Of a stretch of DNA of 64,000 bases, positions 34,838-43,486 are shown piece after piece. Numbering within the stretch: the stretch's first letter is position 1; the number at the start of each line of letters is the position of its first letter. A program made the translations under genes and the position numbers. The DNA lies in NCBI GenBank assembly GCA_011389895.1, contig JAABTN010000009.1, positions 1 to 64,000 of the forward strand. The letters run 5' to 3'. The DNA is from Maritimibacter sp. (GTDB lineage Bacteria > Pseudomonadota > Alphaproteobacteria > Rhodobacterales > Rhodobacteraceae). A model generated the notes under the pieces. That model made no database searches. It had not been told where the DNA came from and saw only the letters and a program-made list of their open reading frames with translations.

Positions 34838-36667
34838 CTACTTCTCCTCTTTCGGTTTTCGTTTGAAGCTCGACTTGATGTTGCCGAAGATGTCGGGCTT
34901 GGCGCCGTGGCTGCGCATGATCGCGTATTGCTGCATGAAGGTCAGCGTGTTGTTCGCAATCCAGTAGATGACAAGCCCCGACGCAAAGCTTCCAAGGATG
35001 AACATGAACACCCAGGGCATCCAGGCCATGATCGTCGCCTGCGTGGCGTCGGTGGGGGCGGGGTTGAGCTTTTGCTGCAACCACATCGACAGGCCAAGCA
35101 GGATTGGCAGGATGCCCAGCGACAGGAAATACAGAAGGCTGGACGGATCCGGCGGCGCATTGGGCAGGAGGCCGAAGAGGTTCAGGATCGACGATGGGTC
35201 CGGGGCCGACAGGTCGCGGATCCAGCCGAACCATGGCTCGTGCCGCAGTTCGAGCGTGACGAAGATCACCTTGTAGAGCGAGAACCAGATCGGGATTTGC
35301 AGCAGGATGGGAAGGCAACCCGAGGCAGGGTTCACCTTCTCGCTCTTGTAGAGCTGCATCATCTCTTGCTGGACCTTCATCTTGTCGTCACCCGCGTTCT
35401 CGCGGATTTTCTCCATCTGCGGCTGAAGTTCCTTCATCTTCGCCATCGAGACGTAGGAGCGATAGGACAGCGGCAGTAGCACGAGCTTGATGACGAAGGT
35501 CAGAGCGATGATGGACCAACCCATGTTGCCGATTAACGAATTCAGCCAATGCAGGACCGCAAAGATCGGCTTGGTCAGGAAGAAGAACATGCCCCAATCG
35601 ATGGAATCGAGGAACCGGTAGATCCCGGTGTCGTTCTGGTAATCGCGCAGCGTGTCCCATTCCTTCGCGCCGGCGAAAAGACGTGTGGTCACTTCCGAGG
35701 TGGCGCCGGGTGCGACGTCGAGCGTCGGCATCCGGATCTCGGTCTGGTAGATATCGGCGTTGTCCACGTATTTGAGCGCCGAGGTAAACGCCTGGCCCGA
35801 TTGCGGGATCAGCGCGGTTTGCCAGTAATGGTCGGTGAACCCGATCCAGCCGTCCTGTGTTGTCTGGGTCAGCTCGACGCGCGCGTTCTCGCGCGGGTCG
35901 ATCGGAAGATCCTCGACATCGCCATAGTCAACCTCGGACAACTCATCATCGGTCTGGCGTACGACGCCTTCGTGCAGGATGAAAAACCCTTTCAAATCCT
36001 GCGGTTCGCCATGGCGCGCGATGATGCCGTAGGGGGCAAGGCGCTGTGCGGTGCCCGAGGCGTTTTCGACCGATTGGGTCACGGTGAACAGGTAATCTTC
36101 ATCGACCGCGATGGTGCGCCGGAAGGTCATGTCCTGCGCGTTGGTCCATTCCAGCGTGACCGGCGTTTCGGGGGTCAGGGTGCTGCCCGAAGCGATTGAC
36201 CATTCGGTGAACGCGCCCGGAACATCCTCGGTGCTCAGGCTGCCGCCCGGCGCCCAGCCATAGAGCGTGTAATAGGCGGTATCTTGTCCAGCGGGTCTGA
36301 GAAGCGTGATGGTATCCGCCCCGTCGTCAAGCGTGACGCGGTAATCGGTGAGATGCAGATCGTCGATCCGGCCCCCGACAAGCGAGATGGAGCCAGACAG
36401 CTTCGGGGTCTCGATGTCGATGCGCGGGCTGTCGGCCACTGCCGCAATCGCTTCGTTAACCGGGGTCGCGGGCTCATTGCCGGATGAGGCGGCGGGCGGT
36501 GTGGTTGCGCCAGTCTGCGGGTCGGTTGCACCGGGGGCGAGCGTTTCGGCCACCTCCTCGGGTTGCGGGGCAGGGGGCTCTTCCGGTGGGAACAGGATCA
36601 CCCAGCCGGTGATGACGACAAAGCTCAACACCGTTGCCAGCAGAAGGTTCTTGTTCTGGTTTTCCAT
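34838..36667 (-). CDS. yidC: Membrane protein insertase YidC
   Basis: 609 residues. The Gram-negative form is clear: one N-terminal helix (NLLLATVLSFVVITGWVILF), an Ala/Pro/Glu-rich linker, a large periplasmic beta domain and a C-terminal five-helix insertase core with the hydrophilic-groove Arg in LPLSYRSYVSMAKM. It inserts proteins alone or with SecYEG. The start MENQNKN at 36667 replaces an 10-residue longer frame. Confidence 0.97.
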   Translation of the reverse strand: MENQNKNLLLATVLSFVVITGWVILFPPEEPPAPQPEEVAETLAPGATDPQTGATTPPAASSGNEPATPVNEAIAAVADSPRIDIETPKLSGSISLVGGRIDDLHLTDYRVTLDDGADTITLLRPAGQDTAYYTLYGWAPGGSLSTEDVPGAFTEWSIASGSTLTPETPVTLEWTNAQDMTFRRTIAVDEDYLFTVTQSVENASGTAQRLAPYGIIARHGEPQDLKGFFILHEGVVRQTDDELSEVDYGDVEDLPIDPRENARVELTQTTQDGWIGFTDHYWQTALIPQSGQAFTSALKYVDNADIYQTEIRMPTLDVAPGATSEVTTRLFAGAKEWDTLRDYQNDTGIYRFLDSIDWGMFFFLTKPIFAVLHWLNSLIGNMGWSIIALTFVIKLVLLPLSYRSYVSMAKMKELQPQMEKIRENAGDDKMKVQQEMMQLYKSEKVNPASGCLPILLQIPIWFSLYKVIFVTLELRHEPWFGWIRDLSAPDPSSILNLFGLLPNAPPDPSSLLYFLSLGILPILLGLSMWLQQKLNPAPTDATQATIMAWMPWVFMFILGSFASGLVIYWIANNTLTFMQQYAIMRSHGAKPDIFGNIKSSFKRKPKEEK

Positions 36668-36701
36668 TGAGCCCCACCACTCGTTCTTTCGGGTCACGTG
36701 G

Positions 36702-36730
36702 GTTCAATCGTCCGGGGGGGCAAAGGTCAA
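36702..36730 (-). promoter_or_regulatory. Candidate promoter of yidC-engB-argB
   Basis: On the minus strand, TTGACC (36730-36725) and TTGAAC (36707-36702) are 17 bp apart. The -35 is good, the -10 weak. The position fits, just downstream of the terminator of the preceding gene. Confidence 0.4.
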
Positions 36731-36747
36731 GCAGTTTTCCTGAAAAC

Positions 36748-36810
36748 AAGGGCGTGAGAGGGGCGGAATCCTGCGTGCGCGGGCCGGTTCCGCCCTCATC
36801 TCACACCCTT
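36748..36810 (-). terminator. Long terminator hairpin before yidC
   Basis: AAGGG, GTGAGA and GGGCGGAA (36748-36768) are mirrored by their complements (36788-36810) with one mismatch and a 2-nt bulge. Read on the minus strand it ends in TTGTTTTC. It terminates the EAL gene transcript before the yidC promoter. Confidence 0.75.
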
Positions 36811-36835
36811 GGTTCCACGTTTCGGCCGGATCGCA

Positions 36836-38392
36836 TTATGCGCCCTTTGCCCGCGGATTGATGTGCGGGGCCGGTGGAATTCTGTCCCGGTGTGTCGTGA
36901 TCCAGGTCGCGGTGGCTTCGAACGGCATCGGTCGGGCGATGGAATACCCCTGCACATGGGCGCATCCAAGCTGTGCCAACATGGCATGTTCGCCGTGTGT
37001 TTCGACTCCTTCCCCCAGCGTATCCAGCCCGAGACGTTCAGCCATCGTCAGGATCGCGGAAACCATGTTCTGCTGGTCCCGGTCGGTGTCCATCCTGCTG
37101 ATGAACGAGCGGTCGATCTTGATCCGGCTCACGTCGAAGCGCCGGATGCTCGCGATCGAGGCATGCCCGGTCCCAAAATCATCAAGATCAATGCCACACC
37201 CGAGCCGTGACAGCGCCGCGATGTTGCGCGTCGTGGTGTCGTCGTCCGATTGCGCCACCACGTTTTCCAGCACCTCGATCACCAGCCGATCGGGCGACAG
37301 TTCGAAACGATCGAGTTCCCACCGGATTTTTTCGAACAGGCGCGGATTGCGCAATTCCTCGGGGGAGAAATTGACCGCGACATTCGGCACGCTCAAGTCG
37401 CCTTTGTCCCAGTTTTTCAAAGCGGTCAGGGACTTGAACAGGATCACGTCGCCCAGTTTCTCGAACAGCCCCGCCTCGGCGATGGCGGGAAGAAAGGCGG
37501 CCGGGGCAATCTGCCCTTTCTCCGGGTGTTCCCAACGTGCGAGCGCCTCGAACCCGGTCAATTCGCCGGTATGCGTTGACACCTGCGGCTGGAACCACGG
37601 GCGAATTTCCCCCGCGCCCAACGCGCGCACCACGTCCTTGGTCAGATTGTCGGGCACCGTGATGCGCGGACGCATGCCCCGGGAAAAGGCGCGAATCGAC
37701 CCCGGCCCGGCCTTTTGCGCCTCGTCCAGCGCGCTTTCTGCGGCGTCCAGAAGGCTTTCGCCGGTCTGGTCGGGCACCCGCGACGGCAGGGCGAACCCGA
37801 TGCAGGTGCTGAGCAGAACACGCGTTCCGTCGAGCGAAATGGGCTGTTCGACCGCATCCTGAAGCCGCCCGGACAGCTGGATCAGGCTTTCCAGATCGGT
37901 GCGTGGCGTTTTTTCTAGGGCGAGACCGAACCGCCCGATCGCCAAGGCCGTGACAAGGTCGGATTCGCGCAGCGTGCTTCGGATGCGATCCCCACAGGCC
38001 CGCAGGATGGTTTCGGCCCCGTCTTGGCCAAACTGGGCGGTCAGCGCCGGGGCATTGTCGACCTCGACCACAAGGCAGACGGGCGGGTCGCCCTGCGCAT
38101 TCGCACCATCGGCCATCGCCGTGCCCAACCGGGTGATGAGCGTATCGCGACCGGGCAGCCCGGTGACGCTGTCCCGCGGTGCGCGACGCCGCCATGGTGC
38201 GGGGATCACGCCCGAGAACGCCAGAAGTGCGGGGAGCGTCACGGCGAAGACAAGCAAAAACCCCTCGCCCCCGAACCAATAGGCACCGAGCATGACCGCG
38301 GGCAGAAAGGCCAGCGCATGTGGGCCCAGAAGCATCCGTCTGGCCGTTTCGAATTTTGCCTGTTTGGCTGTCGCCGCCTTGAAGCCCATCAC
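36836..38392 (-). CDS. EAL-domain c-di-GMP phosphodiesterase with degenerate GGDEF
   Basis: 518 residues. Two N-terminal membrane helices (about residues 22-60) are followed by a GGDEF-like domain in which the catalytic motif reads GRFGL, so it should not make c-di-GMP. The EAL domain keeps GFEALARW, NFSPEEL, DDFGTG and EGVET, the residues expected for hydrolysis of c-di-GMP. It is probably a membrane-bound phosphodiesterase. It lies in an insertion between yidD and yidC. Confidence 0.9.
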   Translation of the reverse strand: MMGFKAATAKQAKFETARRMLLGPHALAFLPAVMLGAYWFGGEGFLLVFAVTLPALLAFSGVIPAPWRRRAPRDSVTGLPGRDTLITRLGTAMADGANAQGDPPVCLVVEVDNAPALTAQFGQDGAETILRACGDRIRSTLRESDLVTALAIGRFGLALEKTPRTDLESLIQLSGRLQDAVEQPISLDGTRVLLSTCIGFALPSRVPDQTGESLLDAAESALDEAQKAGPGSIRAFSRGMRPRITVPDNLTKDVVRALGAGEIRPWFQPQVSTHTGELTGFEALARWEHPEKGQIAPAAFLPAIAEAGLFEKLGDVILFKSLTALKNWDKGDLSVPNVAVNFSPEELRNPRLFEKIRWELDRFELSPDRLVIEVLENVVAQSDDDTTTRNIAALSRLGCGIDLDDFGTGHASIASIRRFDVSRIKIDRSFISRMDTDRDQQNMVSAILTMAERLGLDTLGEGVETHGEHAMLAQLGCAHVQGYSIARPMPFEATATWITTHRDRIPPAPHINPRAKGA

Positions 38393-38482
38393 GCAGTCCC
38401 GTTGGTCTGGTCAGGGGCGCGCAGCCCCGGTCACGAGAACCATAGGGGCCACTGGTCAATCAGCGGTTAATGGGCGGAGGGC

Positions 38483-39340
38483 TCAGTCGCTTTTCGTGTC
38501 CGATGACCGGGTCAGCCCGGCGAAATCGAACAGGCTCGGATCCAGCAGATGCGATGGGCGGGCGTTCATCAGCGCGCGGAACATCACCTGTCGACGACCG
38601 GGCGCATTCGCTTCCCACCCGTCGAGGATCTGCTTGACCTGTTGACGCTGAAGCCCGTCTTGAGACCCGCAGAGATCGCAGGGAATAATGGGATAGGACA
38701 TCGCCTGTGCGAACTTTTCACAATCGGCCTCGGCAACATGGGCCAAGGGTCGATAGACGAACAGATCCCCCTCTTCGTTCACCAGTTTCGGCGGCATGGT
38801 CGCCAGCCGCCCGCCGTGAAACAGGTTCATGAAGAAGGTTTCCAGAATATCGTCGCGGTGATGACCCAGAACGACCGCCGAACACCCTTCTTCGCGGGCA
38901 ATCCGGTAAAGATTGCCCCGCCTGAGCCGCGAACACAGGGCGCAAAAGGTCCGGCCCTCGGGCACCTTGTCGACCACGATGGAATAGGTGTCTTCGTATT
39001 CGATCCGATGCGGCACCTCGCGGTCTTCGAGAAACGTGGGCAGCACGGTCGCGGGAAAGCCCGGTTGTCCTTGATCAAGATTGCAGGCGAGCAGATCGAC
39101 AGGCAGAAGCCCGCGCCATTTCAATTCGTAGAGCGCGGCGAGAAGCGTATAGCTGTCTTTCCCGCCGGACAGGCACACGAGCCATCGGGGCAGGCTACCA
39201 TCCGCCCGCGTCTCGATCATGCCGTAGTGATCGACCGCTTCGCGCACGTTGCGGATGATCCGTTTGCGCAGCTTCTTGAACTCCGTGGTGGAGGGCGCGC
39301 CACGAAACAGCGGATGGATATCGTCGGACTTGTCGAGCAT
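38483..39340 (-). CDS. ttcA: tRNA 2-thiocytidine synthetase TtcA
   Basis: About 285 residues. It thiolates C32 in certain tRNAs, using ATP and an Fe-S cluster. The PP-loop is [12 protein letters not shown]; the cluster and sulfur Cys are in [11 protein letters not shown] and CDLCGSQDG. The start at 39340 (MLDKSDD) has GAGG at a good distance; an ATG at 39379 would add 13 residues but its GAGG abuts the start codon. Confidence 0.93.
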   Translation of the reverse strand: MLDKSDDIHPLFRGAPSTTEFKKLRKRIIRNVREAVDHYGMIETRADGSLPRWLVCLSGGKDSYTLLAALYELKWRGLLPVDLLACNLDQGQPGFPATVLPTFLEDREVPHRIEYEDTYSIVVDKVPEGRTFCALCSRLRRGNLYRIAREEGCSAVVLGHHRDDILETFFMNLFHGGRLATMPPKLVNEEGDLFVYRPLAHVAEADCEKFAQAMSYPIIPCDLCGSQDGLQRQQVKQILDGWEANAPGRRQVMFRALMNARPSHLLDPSLFDFAGLTRSSDTKSD

Positions 39341-39406
39341 GGCCGCCTCATAGGGGTGCAAACGGGGTGTGGCAAGCATCCTCGCACCCCGCGCCGCACC
39401 TGAATG

Positions 39407-40240
39407 TCACCCCTTGGGCTTGCGCACCGCCCCCTTCGACAACCGCCGGCCCGCGTCGAAATAGGCATCTGCCATTTCCTCCGACCTGAGCGGCGTTCCC
39501 TTGGCGAGCCGTTTGCAGAAGGCTTCCATGTCGTCGCCGAAATGTGTCTGCTTGGTCGCGTTCTGCCGGGGCGGCATGGTGATGTCGTCCGGCGTGCTGT
39601 CCTGTCCGATCGCGGTGAGAAACCGCGCGGCGCCTTCCGGCTTGGTCAGCTCTGACAGATCGATCCGGTGGATGTGCACGTTCGGCATGTCGGCGGTGAG
39701 CCGCGCGTAATACTCGGCCCGGGTAAAAACCTCGTGCACATACCAAAGGGCGTTGCCCGCGACGCCATGCTTCATGAACGGCGCGGAATTCACGATGGTG
39801 TTGGGATAGCGCGGGTCGAGCGCGAAGAGCCACGTGTAGCCGAAATTCGCGAACTCGAACCGGTTCACGTAGGACCAGAGGATCTTGAAGGGATCGCGCG
39901 TGAGGATGACAAGATGCACCTCGCCCGCCTCGGTCAGCGGTGCAATGTTCTCGACCAGCCCGGCCTTGAACAGGAAATGCGACACCTCGGCGTAATCCTG
40001 TGTGCTCGCGGCGATCAGCCGGTCGAACTTCTGCCGCCAGAATGCGCGCACGCGCGGCACGTTGCCGACCGAGTTGAAATGGGTGAAATGCGAGGCATCC
40101 GGTGTCTCGACCCCGATCTGGGTGAACCCGATGCGTTCATGATGCACCTCGGCCCCGTGCCAGTTGCGCTTCAAAAGCTCGTTCAGAAACACCGTGCCGG
40201 AACGCCCGGTGGTCAGCGGGAAAAGGAATTTGCGGGCCAT
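39407..40240 (-). CDS. Sulfotransferase-family protein
   Basis: 277 residues. The PAPS 5'-phosphosulfate loop is LTTGRSGTVFLNELL at the N-terminus and the 3'-phosphate motif is ILTRDPFKILWSYVNRF in the middle, so a cytoplasmic PAPS-dependent sulfotransferase fold is likely. The acceptor is unknown. It lies between yidD and ttcA in an otherwise conserved housekeeping block, and no sulfate activation genes are nearby. Confidence 0.75.
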   Translation of the reverse strand: MARKFLFPLTTGRSGTVFLNELLKRNWHGAEVHHERIGFTQIGVETPDASHFTHFNSVGNVPRVRAFWRQKFDRLIAASTQDYAEVSHFLFKAGLVENIAPLTEAGEVHLVILTRDPFKILWSYVNRFEFANFGYTWLFALDPRYPNTIVNSAPFMKHGVAGNALWYVHEVFTRAEYYARLTADMPNVHIHRIDLSELTKPEGAARFLTAIGQDSTPDDITMPPRQNATKQTHFGDDMEAFCKRLAKGTPLRSEEMADAYFDAGRRLSKGAVRKPKG

Positions 40241-40252
40241 TCGCGCCTCGGA

Positions 40253-40498
40253 TTACTGCTCTTTCCCTTTCTTACCGGGATCGGGCACCGGGTCAAACCC
40301 GGAACTGCCAAGCGGATGACACCGACCGACGCGGCGCGCGGCAAGCCAGCTTCCCTTGAGCGCGCCGTGTTTCTCAAGGGCCTCGAGGGCATAGGCCGAA
40401 CAGGTCGGCTGATAGCGGCAGGAATGGCCGACCCAAGGCGACAAAAGCAGGCGATAGGCCCGGACCGGCAAGGCAATGATATGGGCAAACGGGCTCAT
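40253..40498 (-). CDS. yidD: Membrane protein insertion efficiency factor YidD
   Basis: 81 residues. Family motifs are [31 protein letters not shown] and GRCHPLG. It is a peripheral inner-membrane protein that assists YidC. The start at 40498 (MSPFAHII) is 19 nt after rnpA; upstream in-frame starts overlap rnpA and are not needed. yidC itself has moved 3.6 kb away behind three inserted genes. Confidence 0.94.
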   Translation of the reverse strand: MSPFAHIIALPVRAYRLLLSPWVGHSCRYQPTCSAYALEALEKHGALKGSWLAARRVGRCHPLGSSGFDPVPDPGKKGKEQ

Positions 40499-40517
40499 GC
40501 AGGGGATATAGGGGCGC

Positions 40518-40967
40518 TTAACGCGGGTTGGAAGGCGGCGTCTTGCCACGCGGGGCATGAACGCGGGCAAGCGCGCGCGACAGCTCTGCCTCCATCTCTG
40601 CGAATGCCCGGCGCACGGTGTCGCCGGGGCGCGCCACCAGCACGTAATCCCAGCCGCTTAGGCCCTCGGCGGCCATTACGGACCGGGCGAGCGCGCGCAT
40701 CCGCCGCTTGGCCCGGTTCCGGGTGACCGCGTTGCCGGTCTTTTTCGAAGCGGTGAACCCGACCCGGATCGCCGGGTCATCATCGCGCCGGTTGCGCGCC
40801 TGCAACAAGAATCCCGGCATCGGGGCGCGGGCGGCGCGGGCGCAGGCAAGGAAATCCTTGCGCTTTTTCAGGGTCTGCAACGTCATGGTCTGCAAACGCG
40901 ACACCGCCGGAGGCGTGTCCGTGGTCACGACACTGTGGTCGGTCCCGGGCGCCTCCGGCGGTGTCAT
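40518..40967 (-). CDS. rnpA: Ribonuclease P protein component
   Basis: 149 residues. The core has [40 protein letters not shown] and the RNR-type motif in NRAKRRMRA, which contacts RNase P RNA. The ATG at 40967 follows AGGTGAG and gives a Pro/Thr-rich N-terminal extension of about 27 residues; a shorter start at 40886 is possible. It follows rpmH as usual. Confidence 0.93.
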   Translation of the reverse strand: MTPPEAPGTDHSVVTTDTPPAVSRLQTMTLQTLKKRKDFLACARAARAPMPGFLLQARNRRDDDPAIRVGFTASKKTGNAVTRNRAKRRMRALARSVMAAEGLSGWDYVLVARPGDTVRRAFAEMEAELSRALARVHAPRGKTPPSNPR

Positions 40968-40989
40968 TGTTCTCACCTGTGACTGGCGC

Positions 40990-41124
40990 TTACGCGCTCA
41001 GCGACTTGCGGCCCCGCGCGCGGCGCGCGTTCAGGATCTTGCGGCCAGCCTTGGTCGCCATGCGCGCACGGAAGCCGTGGCGGCGCTTGCGAACCAGGTT
41101 CGAAGGTTGGTAGGTGCGTTTCAT
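40990..41124 (-). CDS. rpmH: 50S ribosomal protein L34
   Basis: 44 residues, almost all basic: [20 protein letters not shown], then [13 protein letters not shown]. The small start was set at 41124, where the canonical L34 N-terminus begins. It heads the rpmH-rnpA-yidD transcript from the promoter at 41221-41249. Confidence 0.97.
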
Positions 41125-41220
41125 CGCCCGTCTCCGTCCAGTATCGTTTGTCGTTTCTCGTGCCAGTCGGCACATGCCCCGAAACCCGACGGAATCGGGG
41201 CGAAATCCATTGAAGCCCGG

Positions 41221-41249
41221 TCTATAGGCGGGGATCGGGGCCAAGTCAA
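41221..41249 (-). promoter_or_regulatory. Strong sigma-70 promoter of rpmH-rnpA
   Basis: On the minus strand TTGACT (41249-41244) and TATAGA (41226-41221) are 17 bp apart. The -10 matches those before rplB and rpmC. The rpmH leader would be about 90 nt. Confidence 0.7.
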
Positions 41250-41393
41250 ACCTGCAATTGGCCTTTTTTGCCGTTCCCCGAAGTGTCCGGGGCGGTGATC
41301 GCGACACCATCAAGCCCTCGTGAAACTTGGTGTCAGGGCTGGCAGCGCCGGGCAGGCCGCGCCATGGTGCCCGAAAATGGGACGGGAGGTCCG

Positions 41394-42107
41394 ATGTCCA
41401 ACGAAAAATTCAAGCGATTGGGGCCACTTGGCGTGATCCTCCTGGTCGCCGTGATCGGCGTCGTGTTCCTGCGCGATCACCTGACCTATCAGGCGCTGTC
41501 TGAGAACCGGGACGCGCTTCTGGCCTACCGCGATGCGCATTTCGCGCTCTCGGTGGTGATCTTTGTCTTGGGCTATATCGCCATCGTTGCCTTCTCCCTG
41601 CCGGGGGCGACCATCGCGACGCTGACCGGTGGCTTTCTCTTCGGGCTGTTTCCGGGCGTGATCTTCAACCTTCTCGGGGCCACCACCGGCGCAACGTTGA
41701 TCTTTCTCGCCGCGCGTTTCGGTCTGGGGGAACGGCTGGCCGCCCGTATGGAGGCGGGCGCGGGGCGCATCGCGCGGCTGAAACGGGGTATTGATGAGAA
41801 CCAGTGGTCGGTTCTCTTTCTCATGCGCCTCGTTCCCGCCGTGCCGTTCTTCGTGGCCAACGTCGTGCCCGCGCTTTTGAATGTCCCGGCCTATCGGTTC
41901 ATCGTGACCACGGCGCTTGGCATCATTCCGGGCACGGCGATCTATACGTCGGTCGGTGCCGGGCTGGGCGAAGTTTTCGCGGCGGGCACCGCTCCCGACC
42001 TTGGCGTTATCTTCGAGCCCTTCGTGCTTGGACCGATCCTTGGCCTTTGCGCCTTGGCGGCGCTGCCCATCATACTTCGCATGTTTCGAAAGGACCCTGT
42101 CGCATGA
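41394..42107 (+). CDS. TVP38/TMEM64 (SNARE-associated, DedA-like) membrane protein
   Basis: 237 residues with five or six hydrophobic helices. Family features are [18 protein letters not shown] and [20 protein letters not shown]. Relatives act in lipid scrambling or transport, but the role here is unknown. GGGAGGT precedes the ATG. It overlaps the next gene by ATGA, a pairing with a MerA-like flavoprotein seen in many bacteria. Confidence 0.88.
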
Positions 42108-43471
42108 AAACGATCAAAACCGATATCTGCGTGATCGGCGCCGGGTCGGGTGGCCTTTCGGTCGCTTCCGGCGCGGTGCAGATGGGGGCAAAGGTGGTGC
42201 TTGTCGAAAAGGGCGAGATGGGGGGGGATTGTCTGAATTACGGCTGCGTGCCGTCGAAGGCGCTTCTCCATGCCGGTGCCGTGGGGATGACATGGGACGA
42301 TGCCCATGCCCATGTGAAATCGGCCATTGCCACCATCGCCCCGCATGACAGCCAAGAGCGGTTCGAGAGCTTGGGGTGCATTGTCCTGCGCGACCATGCC
42401 CGCTTCACCGGCCCGCGCGAGATCGTGGCGGGTGAGACCCGGGTGCGCGCGGGCCGGTTCGTCATCGCAACCGGGTCGCGTCCCTTCGTGCCCCCGGTGC
42501 CGGGGCTTGAGGATGTGCCGTATCTGACCAATGAAACCATCTTCGATCTTAATGAGCAGCCCGGCCATCTCCTGATCATCGGCGGCGGGCCGATTGGCAT
42601 GGAAATGGCGCTGGCGCACCGCAGGCTTGGTTCGGCCGTGACGGTGCTGGAAGGCGAGAAGGCGCTGGGCAAGGATGACCCCGACGCCGCCGAGGTCGTG
42701 CTTGAGGCCATGAAGGCCGAGGGCATCGAGATCGTGGAACAGGCCAAGGTCGTGCGCCTCAACAAGACTGCGGAAGGGGTCGAGGCGGCCACGGAAACGG
42801 GCGAAAACCAAACCGGCACCCATCTTCTCGTCGCGGTCGGGCGCAAGGCAAATATCGACGATCTCGGGCTGGAGGCTGCCGGGGTTGAAACGGATGGGCG
42901 CGCGATCACGGTGAACGCGCGGCTCAGAACCACGAACCGGCGCATCTATGCGCTGGGCGATGTGACCGGCGGCGCGCAATTCACCCATGTGGCGGGCTAC
43001 CAGGGCGGCGTCGTGATCCGCCCGACCGTCCTGCGGCTTCCGGCCCGGGCGCGCACCGATCACATTCCATGGTGCTCCTACACCGACCCCGAGCTTGCAC
43101 AGGTCGGCATGACCGAAGCCGGGGCGCGCGCCGAGCATGGCGACAGGATCGACGTCCTGCGCGCCGATTTCGCGGGCAACGACCGCGCCGTTGCCACCGG
43201 TCAGACAACCGGGTTCATCAAGGTCATCGCGCTCCGGGGCAGACCCCTTGGTGTCACCATTGTCGGCAAGGGCGCGGGCGAGCTTATCGCGCCGTGGTCA
43301 TTGGCGCTTTCAAAGGGGCTGAAACTTGCGGATATTTCAGGCATGGTGCTTCCATATCCGACGCTGTCGGAAATTTCGAAACGCGCGGCCGGGAACTATT
43401 TCGCGCCGAAACTGTTTGAGAGTGATAACGTGAAGCGCGTGGTGAGGGCCATTCAACGGCTCATCCCCTGA
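42104..43471 (+). CDS. MerA/dihydrolipoamide dehydrogenase-like flavoprotein
   Basis: 455 residues. The FAD-binding IGAGSGG (11-17) is followed by the redox disulfide GGDCLNYGCVPSK (Cys43, Cys48), the NAD(P) site IIGGGPIGMEMA and a C-terminal dimer domain. The HPT motif of lipoamide dehydrogenase is replaced by YPT (PYPTLSEIS), as in mercuric-reductase-like proteins. It has no N-terminal HMA domain or C-terminal Cys pair, so true mercury reduction is doubtful. It is coupled to the TVP38 gene. Confidence 0.88.
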   Translation: MKTIKTDICVIGAGSGGLSVASGAVQMGAKVVLVEKGEMGGDCLNYGCVPSKALLHAGAVGMTWDDAHAHVKSAIATIAPHDSQERFESLGCIVLRDHARFTGPREIVAGETRVRAGRFVIATGSRPFVPPVPGLEDVPYLTNETIFDLNEQPGHLLIIGGGPIGMEMALAHRRLGSAVTVLEGEKALGKDDPDAAEVVLEAMKAEGIEIVEQAKVVRLNKTAEGVEAATETGENQTGTHLLVAVGRKANIDDLGLEAAGVETDGRAITVNARLRTTNRRIYALGDVTGGAQFTHVAGYQGGVVIRPTVLRLPARARTDHIPWCSYTDPELAQVGMTEAGARAEHGDRIDVLRADFAGNDRAVATGQTTGFIKVIALRGRPLGVTIVGKGAGELIAPWSLALSKGLKLADISGMVLPYPTLSEISKRAAGNYFAPKLFESDNVKRVVRAIQRLIP

Positions 43472-43486
43472 GCGCAAGAGGGATTG

